DNA from: Neisseria chenwenguii
Lineage (GTDB): Bacteria > Pseudomonadota > Gammaproteobacteria > Burkholderiales > Neisseriaceae
DNA: 64,000 nt
NCBI RefSeq assembly: GCF_002216145.1
Contig: NZ_CP022278.1
Location: forward strand, 2,356,001 to 2,420,000
Reading direction: 5' to 3'
Shown here: one piece after another, positions 29,873 through 37,596 of the stretch
Layout of the letters: every line of letters starts with the position of its first letter
Position numbering within the stretch: position 1 is the stretch's first letter
Made by a program: the position numbers and the translations under genes
The notes under the pieces: generated by a model
Told to the model about the DNA's origin: nothing
Database searches by the model: none
The model's input: only the letters and a program-made list of their open reading frames with translations

Positions 29873-30012
29873 TATAGTCGAATTCCTATAAAACCGCAAC
29901 AATGTAGGTCGGATACTTGCATCCGACAAACTGATGCAGCCTGAAATGTCGGATTCAAGAATCCGATCTACGCTTTGAAATAAGATTTTTGATTTTCAGG
30001 AATTTCACTATA
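29873..30012. mobile_element. 140-bp element with TATAGT ends and a non-CREE core
   Basis: Ends TATAGTCGAATTCCT (29873-29887) and AGGAATTTCACTATA (29998-30012) are inverted repeats with 13 of 15 matches. Inside, GTAGGTCGGAT (29904) and ATCCGATCTAC (ending 29971) form a second inverted repeat. The ends resemble Correia elements, but the core has none of the Correia sequence. It may be a separate miniature element or a hybrid. Confidence 0.5.
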
Positions 30013-30080
30013 CCGGCGTGAAACGGCGGTTTTCAGACGGCCTTCAAACGCTATTTGCAAATTTCTACAGAATCCCACCC

Positions 30081-33000
30081 TCATAGCCATCGCGCCAAAT
30101 CCTCAGTTTCCACATCCCACTGCCAAATCCCGTTTTCCGAGCCGTCGAGGCCGCGCAGGAAGAGGTAGCGTACGGCGATTTTGGGCAGGGGCTGTCGGCG
30201 TTCGCGGAAATAGCGGGCGACGGCGACGGCGTAAATCAGGGCTTGCAGGTAGTAGTGGTGGTGGGCGACGGCTTCGTTCATGGCCTGTTGCGTATAGGCC
30301 AGTGTGTCGTTGCCGAGGTGGTTGGATTTGTAGTCGATGATGCAGACGAGGCCGTCTGAAGTTTGGAAAATCATGTCGATAAAGCCGTTGAGAAAGCCTT
30401 TGACGTCTTGAAAATCCAGCATTCCGGCGGCTTCGGCGCATTCGGGCGGCAGGCCGGCGTCGGGGCGGCGGAACCATTTCTGCAACTCGCCGAGTTTGAA
30501 ATCTTCGGTGTAGAGCGTGAAGCCCATTTCAGGCAGGCGCGCGGCAGCGGGGACGTCGGCCAATGACGCGCCGCCGGCGAGCGGAGTTTGGCGGCAGGTG
30601 TCGAGCAGGGCGTTGACGGCGGGCAGCCATTTTTCTTCAAAACCGTAGCGGGCGAGGATTTCGGCGGTTTGCGCCTGCTGTTCGGCGGCGGGGCGGTTGA
30701 AATCGAGTTTTTCCAGCATTTCGTGCAGACAAACGCCCGCATTGGCGCCGCGCGGGAAGTGGTGGATGTCGGCTTCGTTTTCAGACGGCACGCTCGGATT
30801 TTCAGACAGCATCACGGCGGTTTCGGCGGGTTCGAGGCTGGGTTGCAGCGCTTCGTGCCCGCTGTCGGCGTTTTTAGCAAAACGGCTCAAACCGGTAAAA
30901 CTGGTATGGCGCACGGATTCGAATGTGCGCTCGGGAATTTCGGCGGCGGCCAAACGGGGCGGGGCGTCGCTCGCAGCGGCTACGGCGGCAGCCGGCGGTT
31001 CGCCCTCGATAAAAGCAAATTCGGTATCGGCGGGCGCGTTTTCGATAAAACGCAGCCAGTTCCGTTTCAGCATCGCCGTCGCGGCTTGGTCTCTTTGGTC
31101 TTTTTCTGCATTGTTCCGTTCACTCTGATAAGCCTCCTGAACTGCCGCCCGATCAGCATCCCGACTGCCTTCGAGCAGATAGGCGAAGGTGTTTGCGGGC
31201 ATGTCGTTGCAACAGGCGGCGTAGATGTTGAGCTGCTCTTCGGCGCGGGTGAGGGCGACGTAGAGCAGGCGCAGGCGTTCGGCGAGGTCTTCGTCGGCCT
31301 GTCGGGCTTGGTCGTCGCCGGTAAGCTGGGCTTTGGCGAGCAGCTCGGTTTGGCCGTTCGGGTTGTGTACAACCGCCCATTCTTCGCTGAGGCCGGAAGC
31401 GTCCCATGCAAACGGGCAGTACACCAGCGGATACTGCAAGCCTTTTGAGGCGTGCATGGTAACGATTTTGACCAGCGCTTCGTCGCTTTCCAGCCGCAGG
31501 GTTTTGTTTTCGGCAACGCTGCCGTTTTGCGCTTCGGCGATTTGCGCGTTGAGCCATTGCAACAGCGCCTGCGGGCTGTGGCTCTGCGCGTCTTCTTCGG
31601 CCAGAAGCTCGAGAAGCTGGCTGTAATTGGTCAGGCTGCGGGTGTTGCCGTCTGAAAGCAGGCGCGTTTCGATGCCGTGGCGGGCGGCGAAATTCTGCAT
31701 CGCGGCGTAAAAGCCGTGCCACTGCCATTCGCGCGCCGCTTGGGCGGCGGAATCCGACCAAGCGAGTAGGGCGGCTTCGTCGCGGTTGAGCGCGAAAAGC
31801 GCTCCGGCATCGTAGCGGAACAACACGCCTGTGAGCGCAAAGCGCAGCGGTTCGGTATCGCGCGGCTCGAGCCAGAATTGCAGCAGCGCGGCGAGGGCGG
31901 CAGCTTCTTGTTCGGCGAACACCGATTCGCTGTGCAGCATCACGCTCTGAATCCGCCGCGTTTTCAAAGCGTCGGCGACCAAACGCCCTTCGTTTTTGGT
32001 GCGCACCAAAACGGCGATGTCATCCGAGCGCAGCGGTGCGTCTTTAAAATTCAGACGGCCTGAAGCCGCTTCGGCGAGCGCAAACGCGATTTCGTCGGCG
32101 CAATATTCGGCAGCACGGCGGCGCAGCGCGTCTTTCGCGGGCAGGTCGACGTCGCTTTCATGCAGCCAGCGCACCTGAACCGCAGGCCGCGCAGGTTTCA
32201 GACGGCCTGTTTCCCGCGCCGCGCCGACTTTGCCGTAAGTAATGTCGGGCAGCACAAACGGGCGGTTTTTCTGCTGAAACAGCGCACCGATGCCGTTGAT
32301 CAGCTTCGCGTGGCTGCGGTAGTTCACATCCAGCGTGTAATGCCGCGCCGCATCTTTAGCGGCTTGCAGATAGGCGTAAATGTCGGCGCCGCGGAAGCTG
32401 TAAATCGCCTGCTTGGGGTCGCCGACGAGAAACAGTGCGCGGTTTTGCGCGGCGAAAATGCGGCTGAAAATTTCGTATTGCAGCGGGTCGGTGTCTTGAA
32501 ACTCATCAATCAGCGCCACACGCCAGTTTTGCGCCACCGCCTCGGCAAGCGCTGTGCCATGCGGATTGTCGGTCAGCGCGCGGTGCACATCCAGCAGCAA
32601 ATCGTCGAAATTTCGTTCGCGGCGGGATTTTTTCGCCTCTTCAACCGCCGCGTTCAAATAATCCAGCAAATCCAAATGCAACCGGATCCGCGCATCTTCC
32701 GCCGCTTTGTCTGCCGCTTCCAAATCGCGCCCCAAATCCGCAACTGTCTGTAAATCGGCGAAGGCCGCCGCGTCGGGTGTTTGGCCTTTTTTCAGACGGC
32801 CTTCCAATTCGTCCGCCGCCAGCATGTTCATTTTGTCGTCAAACTCGGGCAGTGCGTCGTTTTCCGCCGCGGTTTTGAGTTTGGCGAACAGCGCGGTAAA
32901 TGTCGTTTTCCGGTAGGAATTGCCGTTGAGCGTCGGAAAAATCCGCCAAAATGTTTCTTCCAATTTATCCAGTTTTCCGCGCACTTTTTCCCATTTTTCC

Positions 33001-33698
33001 GTCACCGCCGCACGTGTTTCCGCCAAATCCGTTTCAGGCCGTCTGAAAGTCAGATACGGCCTGCCGACGTAGCTTTTCAGCGTGTCCAACATTTTTTGCG
33101 GCGTCAGCCTTTTTTGAAACACCAGTTCCGCCAAAGTCGGGTCGTTGACAATCCGTTCGCGCCAAAAATCCTGCGCGGGAATCAGCAGACGCCCGCGGCT
33201 TTCGTCGGCAAGTTCCACATCAAACGGCGCTCGGCACAAAAATGCATAATCGCGCAAAACCCGCTGGCAGAAGCCGTGTATCGTGTAAACCGCCGCATTG
33301 TCGAAATCCCCGACCGCCGCCTTAAGCCGCACAATCAGCCGCGCGCGGCTTTCCCGCTGCAAGGCCGCACGTAAAAGCTCGGGCAGAAATTCATCGCCGC
33401 GGTGGTTTGCCGCGCAATATTCATCGAGGCCGTCTGAATCCTCCGCGTCTTCCATGCTTTCCAACGCCTGCAAAACATCGTCCAAACGCGCGCGCAGACG
33501 GGTTTTCAGTTCCGCCGTCGCCGCTTTGGTAAAGGTAACGACCAAGACGCTTTCGACGTTTATCTGCTCCAAAACAATCAGGCGCGCAAACAGCGCGGCA
33601 ATGCCGTAGGTCTTGCCTGTGCCGGCAGAGGCTTCGATAAGGTTGGTGCCGTCGATGGGCGCGGTAAGCGGGCGGAACGGTTGGGCGGATGCGGTCAT
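30081..33698 (-). CDS. recB: Exodeoxyribonuclease V subunit beta
   Basis: RecB is the helicase-nuclease subunit of RecBCD, which processes double-strand breaks and degrades linear DNA. The 1,205-residue protein has the UvrD-type ATP loop EASAGTGKTYGIA (about 22-34), helicase motifs including LIDEFQDTDPLQYEIF, VGDPKQAIYSFRGAD and VKIVTMHASKGLQYP, and a C-terminal RecB nuclease domain with IDYKSNHLGN. All three parts are intact. In Neisseria RecBCD supports recombination of DNA taken up through DUS-dependent transformation. recC and recD are not adjacent. Confidence 0.96.
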   Translation of the reverse strand: MTASAQPFRPLTAPIDGTNLIEASAGTGKTYGIAALFARLIVLEQINVESVLVVTFTKAATAELKTRLRARLDDVLQALESMEDAEDSDGLDEYCAANHRGDEFLPELLRAALQRESRARLIVRLKAAVGDFDNAAVYTIHGFCQRVLRDYAFLCRAPFDVELADESRGRLLIPAQDFWRERIVNDPTLAELVFQKRLTPQKMLDTLKSYVGRPYLTFRRPETDLAETRAAVTEKWEKVRGKLDKLEETFWRIFPTLNGNSYRKTTFTALFAKLKTAAENDALPEFDDKMNMLAADELEGRLKKGQTPDAAAFADLQTVADLGRDLEAADKAAEDARIRLHLDLLDYLNAAVEEAKKSRRERNFDDLLLDVHRALTDNPHGTALAEAVAQNWRVALIDEFQDTDPLQYEIFSRIFAAQNRALFLVGDPKQAIYSFRGADIYAYLQAAKDAARHYTLDVNYRSHAKLINGIGALFQQKNRPFVLPDITYGKVGAARETGRLKPARPAVQVRWLHESDVDLPAKDALRRRAAEYCADEIAFALAEAASGRLNFKDAPLRSDDIAVLVRTKNEGRLVADALKTRRIQSVMLHSESVFAEQEAAALAALLQFWLEPRDTEPLRFALTGVLFRYDAGALFALNRDEAALLAWSDSAAQAAREWQWHGFYAAMQNFAARHGIETRLLSDGNTRSLTNYSQLLELLAEEDAQSHSPQALLQWLNAQIAEAQNGSVAENKTLRLESDEALVKIVTMHASKGLQYPLVYCPFAWDASGLSEEWAVVHNPNGQTELLAKAQLTGDDQARQADEDLAERLRLLYVALTRAEEQLNIYAACCNDMPANTFAYLLEGSRDADRAAVQEAYQSERNNAEKDQRDQAATAMLKRNWLRFIENAPADTEFAFIEGEPPAAAVAAASDAPPRLAAAEIPERTFESVRHTSFTGLSRFAKNADSGHEALQPSLEPAETAVMLSENPSVPSENEADIHHFPRGANAGVCLHEMLEKLDFNRPAAEQQAQTAEILARYGFEEKWLPAVNALLDTCRQTPLAGGASLADVPAAARLPEMGFTLYTEDFKLGELQKWFRRPDAGLPPECAEAAGMLDFQDVKGFLNGFIDMIFQTSDGLVCIIDYKSNHLGNDTLAYTQQAMNEAVAHHHYYLQALIYAVAVARYFRERRQPLPKIAVRYLFLRGLDGSENGIWQWDVETEDLARWL

Positions 33699-33739
33699 AA
33701 CGGGGTTTCTAAGCTGGAAAATATCGGAAGTGATTATCG

Positions 33740-33776
33740 CAAAGGCCGTCTGAAAATAGGTTTTCAGACGGCATCT
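33740..33776. terminator. Inverted DUS pair upstream of recB
   Basis: AAAGGCCGTCTGAAAA and TTTTCAGACGGCATC form a hairpin between the Dyp peroxidase gene (which ends toward it) and the recB start. It probably ends peroxidase transcription. Confidence 0.55.
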
Positions 33777-33795
33777 TAGTCAATCCGGGCGGTTT

Positions 33796-33833
33796 GTACG
33801 ATTACGCCGCTTGCAGCGGCTAACCGTACCTAC
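33796..33833 (+). repeat. GTACGGTTA hairpin repeat, copy C
   Basis: GTACGATTACGCCGCTTGC and GCGGCTAACCGTACCTAC form the hairpin seen in copies A, B and D. Confidence 0.6.
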
Positions 33834-33853
33834 GGAATCTGTTTCAGACGGCC

Positions 33854-34759
33854 TCACAAATCCGCCAAACGCTCGACCGGCGGGGCATAGTAATAGGCGC
33901 CGGATACGGCGGTGGAGAGGTGTTGCAGCAGTCGGTCGGTTTTGCCGTCGGTTTCGCCGAACATGCTCAAAAGCTGGGCTTCGATGTTGTGCAGCGTGTG
34001 GCAGTAGGCGGTGAACATCAGGCCGTGTTCGCCGCTGATTTTGCCGTAGGGCAGGCTGCGGCGGACGATTTTGAGGCCGACGCCGTCTTCTTTGAGGTTG
34101 ACGCGGCCGAGGTGGGAATCGGGCAGGCGCACGGATTTGTCGAACTCGATGTCGTCGGCTTTGCTGCGGCCGACGTCGGCTTCCTGTTCGGCGGTGCCGA
34201 TGCGCTGCCATTTACCGAGGTCGTGGCGGTAGTTTTGCAGCAGAACGTAGCTGCCGCCGGCGTCGGGTCGGCCGGCGGGAATCAGCGCAGTGGCGGCGAT
34301 TTTTTCGCCCTGCGGGTTTTCCGTACCGTCCACGAAGCCGTCGAGGCCGCGGTTTTGGTGCAGGCGCAGGCCGTGTTCTTCTCTTGCGACTTTGATGCTG
34401 CTGCCGAACGCGGCGAGTACGGCTTGCGCGAGCGCGTAGACGGCGTCTTGGCGCATGGCTTGGATGTGGATGAAGAGGTCGTGTTGGGTGGCGGGCGCGA
34501 GGCCGTTGCCTAAGGCGCGAAAGGGTTTGAGTTCGCCGCCTTCGTTTTGGTGGCCGAACGATTTCCACGCTTCGCTGCCGAATGCGATGGTCAGGCCCAA
34601 AACGGCGTCGGGAAATTCGGCCTGCCAACGGGCGAGCGCGGCAAGGCTGTCGCGGCAGGCGGCGGGCGCGGCTTTGAGGCCGTCTGAAACGAAATCGGCT
34701 TCAATGAAAATGCCGGCTTTGCAGCCGTCGGGGAGGATGGCGGTTTGCGGGGTAGTCAT
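33854..34759 (-). CDS. Dyp-type haem peroxidase
   Basis: The 301-residue protein belongs to the dye-decolourising peroxidase family (YfeX/TyrA-like branch, no Tat signal), cytosolic haem enzymes that use hydrogen peroxide. The family signature GFVDGTENPQG, with its distal aspartate, is present, as are SYVLLQNYRHDLGKW and the C-terminal MFTAYCHTLHNIEAQLLSMFG. The start at 34759 (MTTPQTAILPDG) is chosen over an in-frame start 26 codons upstream that lies in the divergent promoter region. It could also act on haem itself, as proposed for YfeX; substrate is unknown. Confidence 0.87.
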   Translation of the reverse strand: MTTPQTAILPDGCKAGIFIEADFVSDGLKAAPAACRDSLAALARWQAEFPDAVLGLTIAFGSEAWKSFGHQNEGGELKPFRALGNGLAPATQHDLFIHIQAMRQDAVYALAQAVLAAFGSSIKVAREEHGLRLHQNRGLDGFVDGTENPQGEKIAATALIPAGRPDAGGSYVLLQNYRHDLGKWQRIGTAEQEADVGRSKADDIEFDKSVRLPDSHLGRVNLKEDGVGLKIVRRSLPYGKISGEHGLMFTAYCHTLHNIEAQLLSMFGETDGKTDRLLQHLSTAVSGAYYYAPPVERLADL

Positions 34760-34918
34760 GGTTTGTCTCCTTTTCTTGTCTGATGTATGGAGATTATAAC
34801 GCGTCAGGCGGGAAAGGGCCGTCTGAAAACGCCGCACTTTAACCTGTGCTTGCTTTCAGACGGCCTTTGTTCACTTGTCGGTGTGCTAAAATCGCGGCCT
34901 TGTTTATTTTGGAAACCG

Positions 34919-36019
34919 ATGATGCGTATTGCCGCTTTTATTCTGACTTTGATTCTGCTCCAAGTGTTTACCTTCGGCTTGGGGCGTTCGCTGCAATGGC
35001 TGTTTGCGCCGTTTACCGGGAGGAAAACCCACCGTTGGCTGATGGCATGCGCATATCTGCTGACAAACGGGCTGATTGCCGGCATTTTCACCGCGCTGTT
35101 TTTCCAGACGGCACATTGGGCGTTCCGCGCGATGGCATTTTGGATGGTAGCGCTGTTGTTTGCCGCCTATGCTGCGCTGGCGACGTTTGTTCTGTATCTG
35201 CTGTTGCGAAAATTTATGGCGCAACCGCCGCTTTCGCGCGCGCTGCGGGTGTTTGCACCGCTGTTTTTTATCGGGCTGGCGGCGTTTGCCGTGTTTAACG
35301 CCTATGTGCCGACCGTGCGCCACGCGAGCGTTACCATCAATAAAAAAATGGCCAAACCGCTGCGCATCGGCATGGCCAGCGATATGCACTTCGGCGTATT
35401 GTTCGGTGCGCGCCAAATGGACAAACTCGCCGGCATCATGGCGCAGGAAAAAGTCGATATCATCCTGCTGCCGGGCGATTTGATGGACGACAACGTCGAT
35501 GCTTATCTTAAAGAAAACATGCGCCCGCATCTGGAAAAACTGCGCGCGCCGCTGGGTGTGTACGCCACTTTGGGCAACCACGACCTTTTCGGCCATCAAG
35601 CAGAAATCCGCCGCGAGGTGGAAAAAGCGGGAATAACCGTTTTGGCGAACGAAGCGGTGGAAAAACACGGCCTGCTGCTGGTCGGACGCAATGATGAGAT
35701 GGATACCAAACGCCCGCCGGCAGACGAAATCCTGCGCGGTAAAAATACCGGTCTGCCTGTTTTGCTGATGGATCACCGCCCGACTTCCATTGACGCACAC
35801 GCCAAGCTGCCCGTCGATATTCAGGTTTCCGGCCACGTCCACAACGGTCAGGTTGCGCCTGCGAATTTCATCGTCGCCGCGCTTTACGATTTGGCCTACG
35901 GCTACAAACAGCAGGGTAACGGCCATTATTTCGTCAGTTCCGGCTACGGCTTTTGGGGTGTGCCGACGCGGCTGGGTTCGCGTTCGGAAGTTTGGATTAT
36001 TGATGTGGAAGGGAAATAG
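34919..36019 (+). CDS. Membrane-anchored metallophosphoesterase
   Basis: The 366-residue protein has four to five N-terminal hydrophobic helices (residues about 4-22, 42-64, 70-97, 108-130) followed by a calcineurin-like phosphoesterase domain. Metal-binding motifs are SDMHFG (D155, H157), LPGDLMDD (D187), TLGNHDLFG (219-222), and GHVHNGQ near the C-terminus. Related YaeI/YkuE proteins are lipid-linked pyrophosphate or phosphodiesterases in the envelope; the substrate here is not known. The ATG at 34919 begins the first helix; an earlier in-frame start would translate a DUS pair. Confidence 0.85.
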   Translation: MMRIAAFILTLILLQVFTFGLGRSLQWLFAPFTGRKTHRWLMACAYLLTNGLIAGIFTALFFQTAHWAFRAMAFWMVALLFAAYAALATFVLYLLLRKFMAQPPLSRALRVFAPLFFIGLAAFAVFNAYVPTVRHASVTINKKMAKPLRIGMASDMHFGVLFGARQMDKLAGIMAQEKVDIILLPGDLMDDNVDAYLKENMRPHLEKLRAPLGVYATLGNHDLFGHQAEIRREVEKAGITVLANEAVEKHGLLLVGRNDEMDTKRPPADEILRGKNTGLPVLLMDHRPTSIDAHAKLPVDIQVSGHVHNGQVAPANFIVAALYDLAYGYKQQGNGHYFVSSGYGFWGVPTRLGSRSEVWIIDVEGK

Positions 36020-36024
36020 GATAT

Positions 36025-36071
36025 AACTGCAAGCAGGCCGTCTGAAAGATTCAGACGGCCTGCTTGCAGTT
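36025..36071. terminator. Perfect 47-bp palindrome (DUS core with 22-base arms)
   Basis: Arms 36025-36046 and 36050-36071 are exact reverse complements around AGA. Each arm contains a full DUS extended outward by AACTGCAAGC. It lies between the convergent metallophosphoesterase and microcin-like genes and should terminate both. Confidence 0.85.
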
Positions 36072-36094
36072 TTCGGAACAACAAACCCTTTAAT

Positions 36095-36364
36095 TTAGAA
36101 TCCGCATTCTTCGCAGATACATGGATCAGGGGCATTCAGCGCCGCAATTCCGCCGGTAACCGCCCCTATCGCCGCGCCGGCCGCTGTGCCGACAATGATT
36201 GCGGGGCCGGCCTCTGTTCCTGCCGATAAAGCCCCTGCGGCCAATCCGATACCGCCTCCGATAGCGGCTCCTGCCGTTGCCCCATTGCCCATTCCCGGAA
36301 GAACTTGGCTTACTGTTGCTCCTCCGCTGACGAACTCCAAATTCTGTGCTGTTAGATCAAACAT
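36095..36364 (-). CDS. Double-glycine-leader microcin-like peptide
   Basis: The 89-residue product looks like a class II bacteriocin/microcin precursor. Residues 1-15, MFDLTAQNLEFVSGG, are a textbook double-glycine leader, normally cut by a peptidase-containing ABC exporter. The predicted 74-residue mature part is dominated by Gly and Ala with repeated small-xxx-small spacing (AGAAIGGGIGLAAGALSAG, AAGAAIGAVTGGIAA), as in membrane-active microcins of the colicin V group, and ends in a Cys cluster, PCICEECGF. AAAGGAGTAAATA gives a strong ribosome site. Its ATG overlaps the stop of the upstream membrane-protein gene as TAATG. No exporter gene is in the window. Confidence 0.72.
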   Translation of the reverse strand: MFDLTAQNLEFVSGGATVSQVLPGMGNGATAGAAIGGGIGLAAGALSAGTEAGPAIIVGTAAGAAIGAVTGGIAALNAPDPCICEECGF

Positions 36365-36582
36365 TATTTACTCCTTTTGTCGGTTGAGAAAAAACCATCA
36401 TATTTTTCTATGGAGACATAAGCTATGATTGCCATCATAAAAAAAATACAAAATAATTTTGAATATAAAAGAAACGTCTGCATTGAAAAGCCGTCCGTAA
36501 ACCAGCTATAGGAGAACATACCGACGGTAAAAACAGACAACGTTATAAACAGGTATTTTGAGAAAATAAGGATATATTTCAT
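36364..36582 (-). CDS. Small membrane protein, candidate immunity protein
   Basis: The 72-residue product has two strong hydrophobic helices (about residues 3-26 and 37-60) with a short loop and a charged C-terminal tail (EKYDGFFSTDKRSK). It is AT-rich in codon use, unlike neighbouring genes, and its stop overlaps the microcin-like ATG, so the two are translationally coupled. Small membrane proteins in this position usually protect the producer from its own bacteriocin; that role is inferred from position and size only. No homologous family is recognised. Confidence 0.6.
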   Translation of the reverse strand: MKYILIFSKYLFITLSVFTVGMFSYSWFTDGFSMQTFLLYSKLFCIFFMMAIIAYVSIEKYDGFFSTDKRSK

Positions 36583-36652
36583 ATATTTTTAATATAAATA
36601 GTAATTATTATCTAATATAATAAATTGAGCATCGTTTTTTTGTGTTAAGAAA

Positions 36653-36673
36653 TTATATTTTCTGAAAATATAA
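36653..36673. promoter_or_regulatory. 21-bp perfect palindrome upstream of the microcin-like operon
   Basis: TTATATTTTC, one T, then GAAAATATAA: a perfect 10-1-10 palindrome about 71 bases before the membrane-protein start. On the minus strand it overlaps a TATATT that could be a -10, so it is a plausible operator. The regulator is unknown. Confidence 0.4.
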
Positions 36674-36732
36674 GCTGTTTTCCCGTGCGGGTTCACATCC
36701 TTTTTTATCAATTTTGAAAATGATAAATGGCT

Positions 36733-36775
36733 ACAGGCCGTCTGAAAACGGGAACACAGTTTTCAGACGGCCTTC
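36733..36775. terminator. Inverted DUS pair between the microcin-like operon and can
   Basis: CAGGCCGTCTGAAAAC and GTTTTCAGACGGCC flank a short loop at the edge of the AT-rich patch. The flanking genes are divergent, so it marks a boundary more than a needed terminator. Confidence 0.55.
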
Positions 36776-36844
36776 AAACTTGCTCCGCCGCGCAAATCCG
36801 CCTAGACTTAAACCCGCATTTTGCCGTCTGAAAAGGAATCCGAA

Positions 36845-37510
36845 ATGATCAAAACCCGCGAAGACATTTTCGAACACAACCGTGAATGGGCGGAACAGCA
36901 GCTGCAAAACGATCCGCACTTTTTCGACAACCTCGCCGCTTCGCAGAATCCCGACTACCTCTATATCGGCTGTTCAGACAGCCGCGTGACCGCCGAAGAG
37001 ATGATGGGGATGCAGCCGGGCGATGTGTTCGTACACCGCAATATCGCCAATATGGTCAATCCTTTGGACATCAATGCGGCCTCGGTGGTGGGTTATGCCG
37101 TGGATTATCTGCGGGTCAAACACATTGTCGTCTGCGGGCATTACAACTGCGGCGGCATCAAGGCGGCGATGCAGCCGCGCGATTACGGCGCGCTCAATCC
37201 TTGGCTGCGCAATGTGCGGGATATTTACCGCCTGCACCGTGAGGAATTGGATGCGATTGAAGACGAAACCGCGCGTTACGACCGTTTGGTGGAAATAAAT
37301 GTTCAGGAACAATGCGTCAACATCATCAAGATGGCGGAAGTGCAGAAACGCTATATCCACGAGCATTATCCGACGGTACACGGCTGGGTGTTCGACATCC
37401 GCACAGGCCGTCTGAAAGATTTGCAGATTGATTTTGAACAGATTCTGCACAATATTCAGAAAATTTACGATTTGACCGACGGTCAATGGGAAGTGTCGGT
37501 ACCGCGTTAG
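36845..37510 (+). CDS. can: Beta-class carbonic anhydrase
   Basis: This 221-residue zinc enzyme interconverts CO2 and bicarbonate, supplying bicarbonate for carboxylases at low CO2. Zinc ligands are C43 in CSDSRVTAEE (with D45-R47), H99 and C102 in GHYNCGG. Length and motifs match E. coli Can. The ATG at 36845 is preceded by AAAAGGAATCCGAA, which is contiguous with a DUS. An in-frame start 8 codons upstream would translate that DUS. Bicarbonate supply links it functionally to accA in this window. Confidence 0.95.
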   Translation: MIKTREDIFEHNREWAEQQLQNDPHFFDNLAASQNPDYLYIGCSDSRVTAEEMMGMQPGDVFVHRNIANMVNPLDINAASVVGYAVDYLRVKHIVVCGHYNCGGIKAAMQPRDYGALNPWLRNVRDIYRLHREELDAIEDETARYDRLVEINVQEQCVNIIKMAEVQKRYIHEHYPTVHGWVFDIRTGRLKDLQIDFEQILHNIQKIYDLTDGQWEVSVPR

Positions 37511-37511
37511 A

Positions 37512-37562
37512 CTTTTTCAGACGGCCTGAGCGTGTTTCCTGTTTGTCATGCCGTCTGAAAAC
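37512..37562 (+). repeat. Outward-facing DUS pair between can and cls
   Basis: TTTTTCAGACGGCC is followed about 23 bases later by ATGCCGTCTGAAAAC, one AG-type and one AT-type copy. The arms can pair, giving a long-loop hairpin after can. Confidence 0.5.
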
Positions 37563-37596
37563 CGTTTCTCCCTTTTATCTGTTTCCTTAATTTCCC

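Noticed and set aside
34787..34918. Longer N-terminus for the metallophosphoesterase
   Set aside because: The upstream in-frame codons translate an inverted DUS pair; the membrane helix starts directly at 34919.
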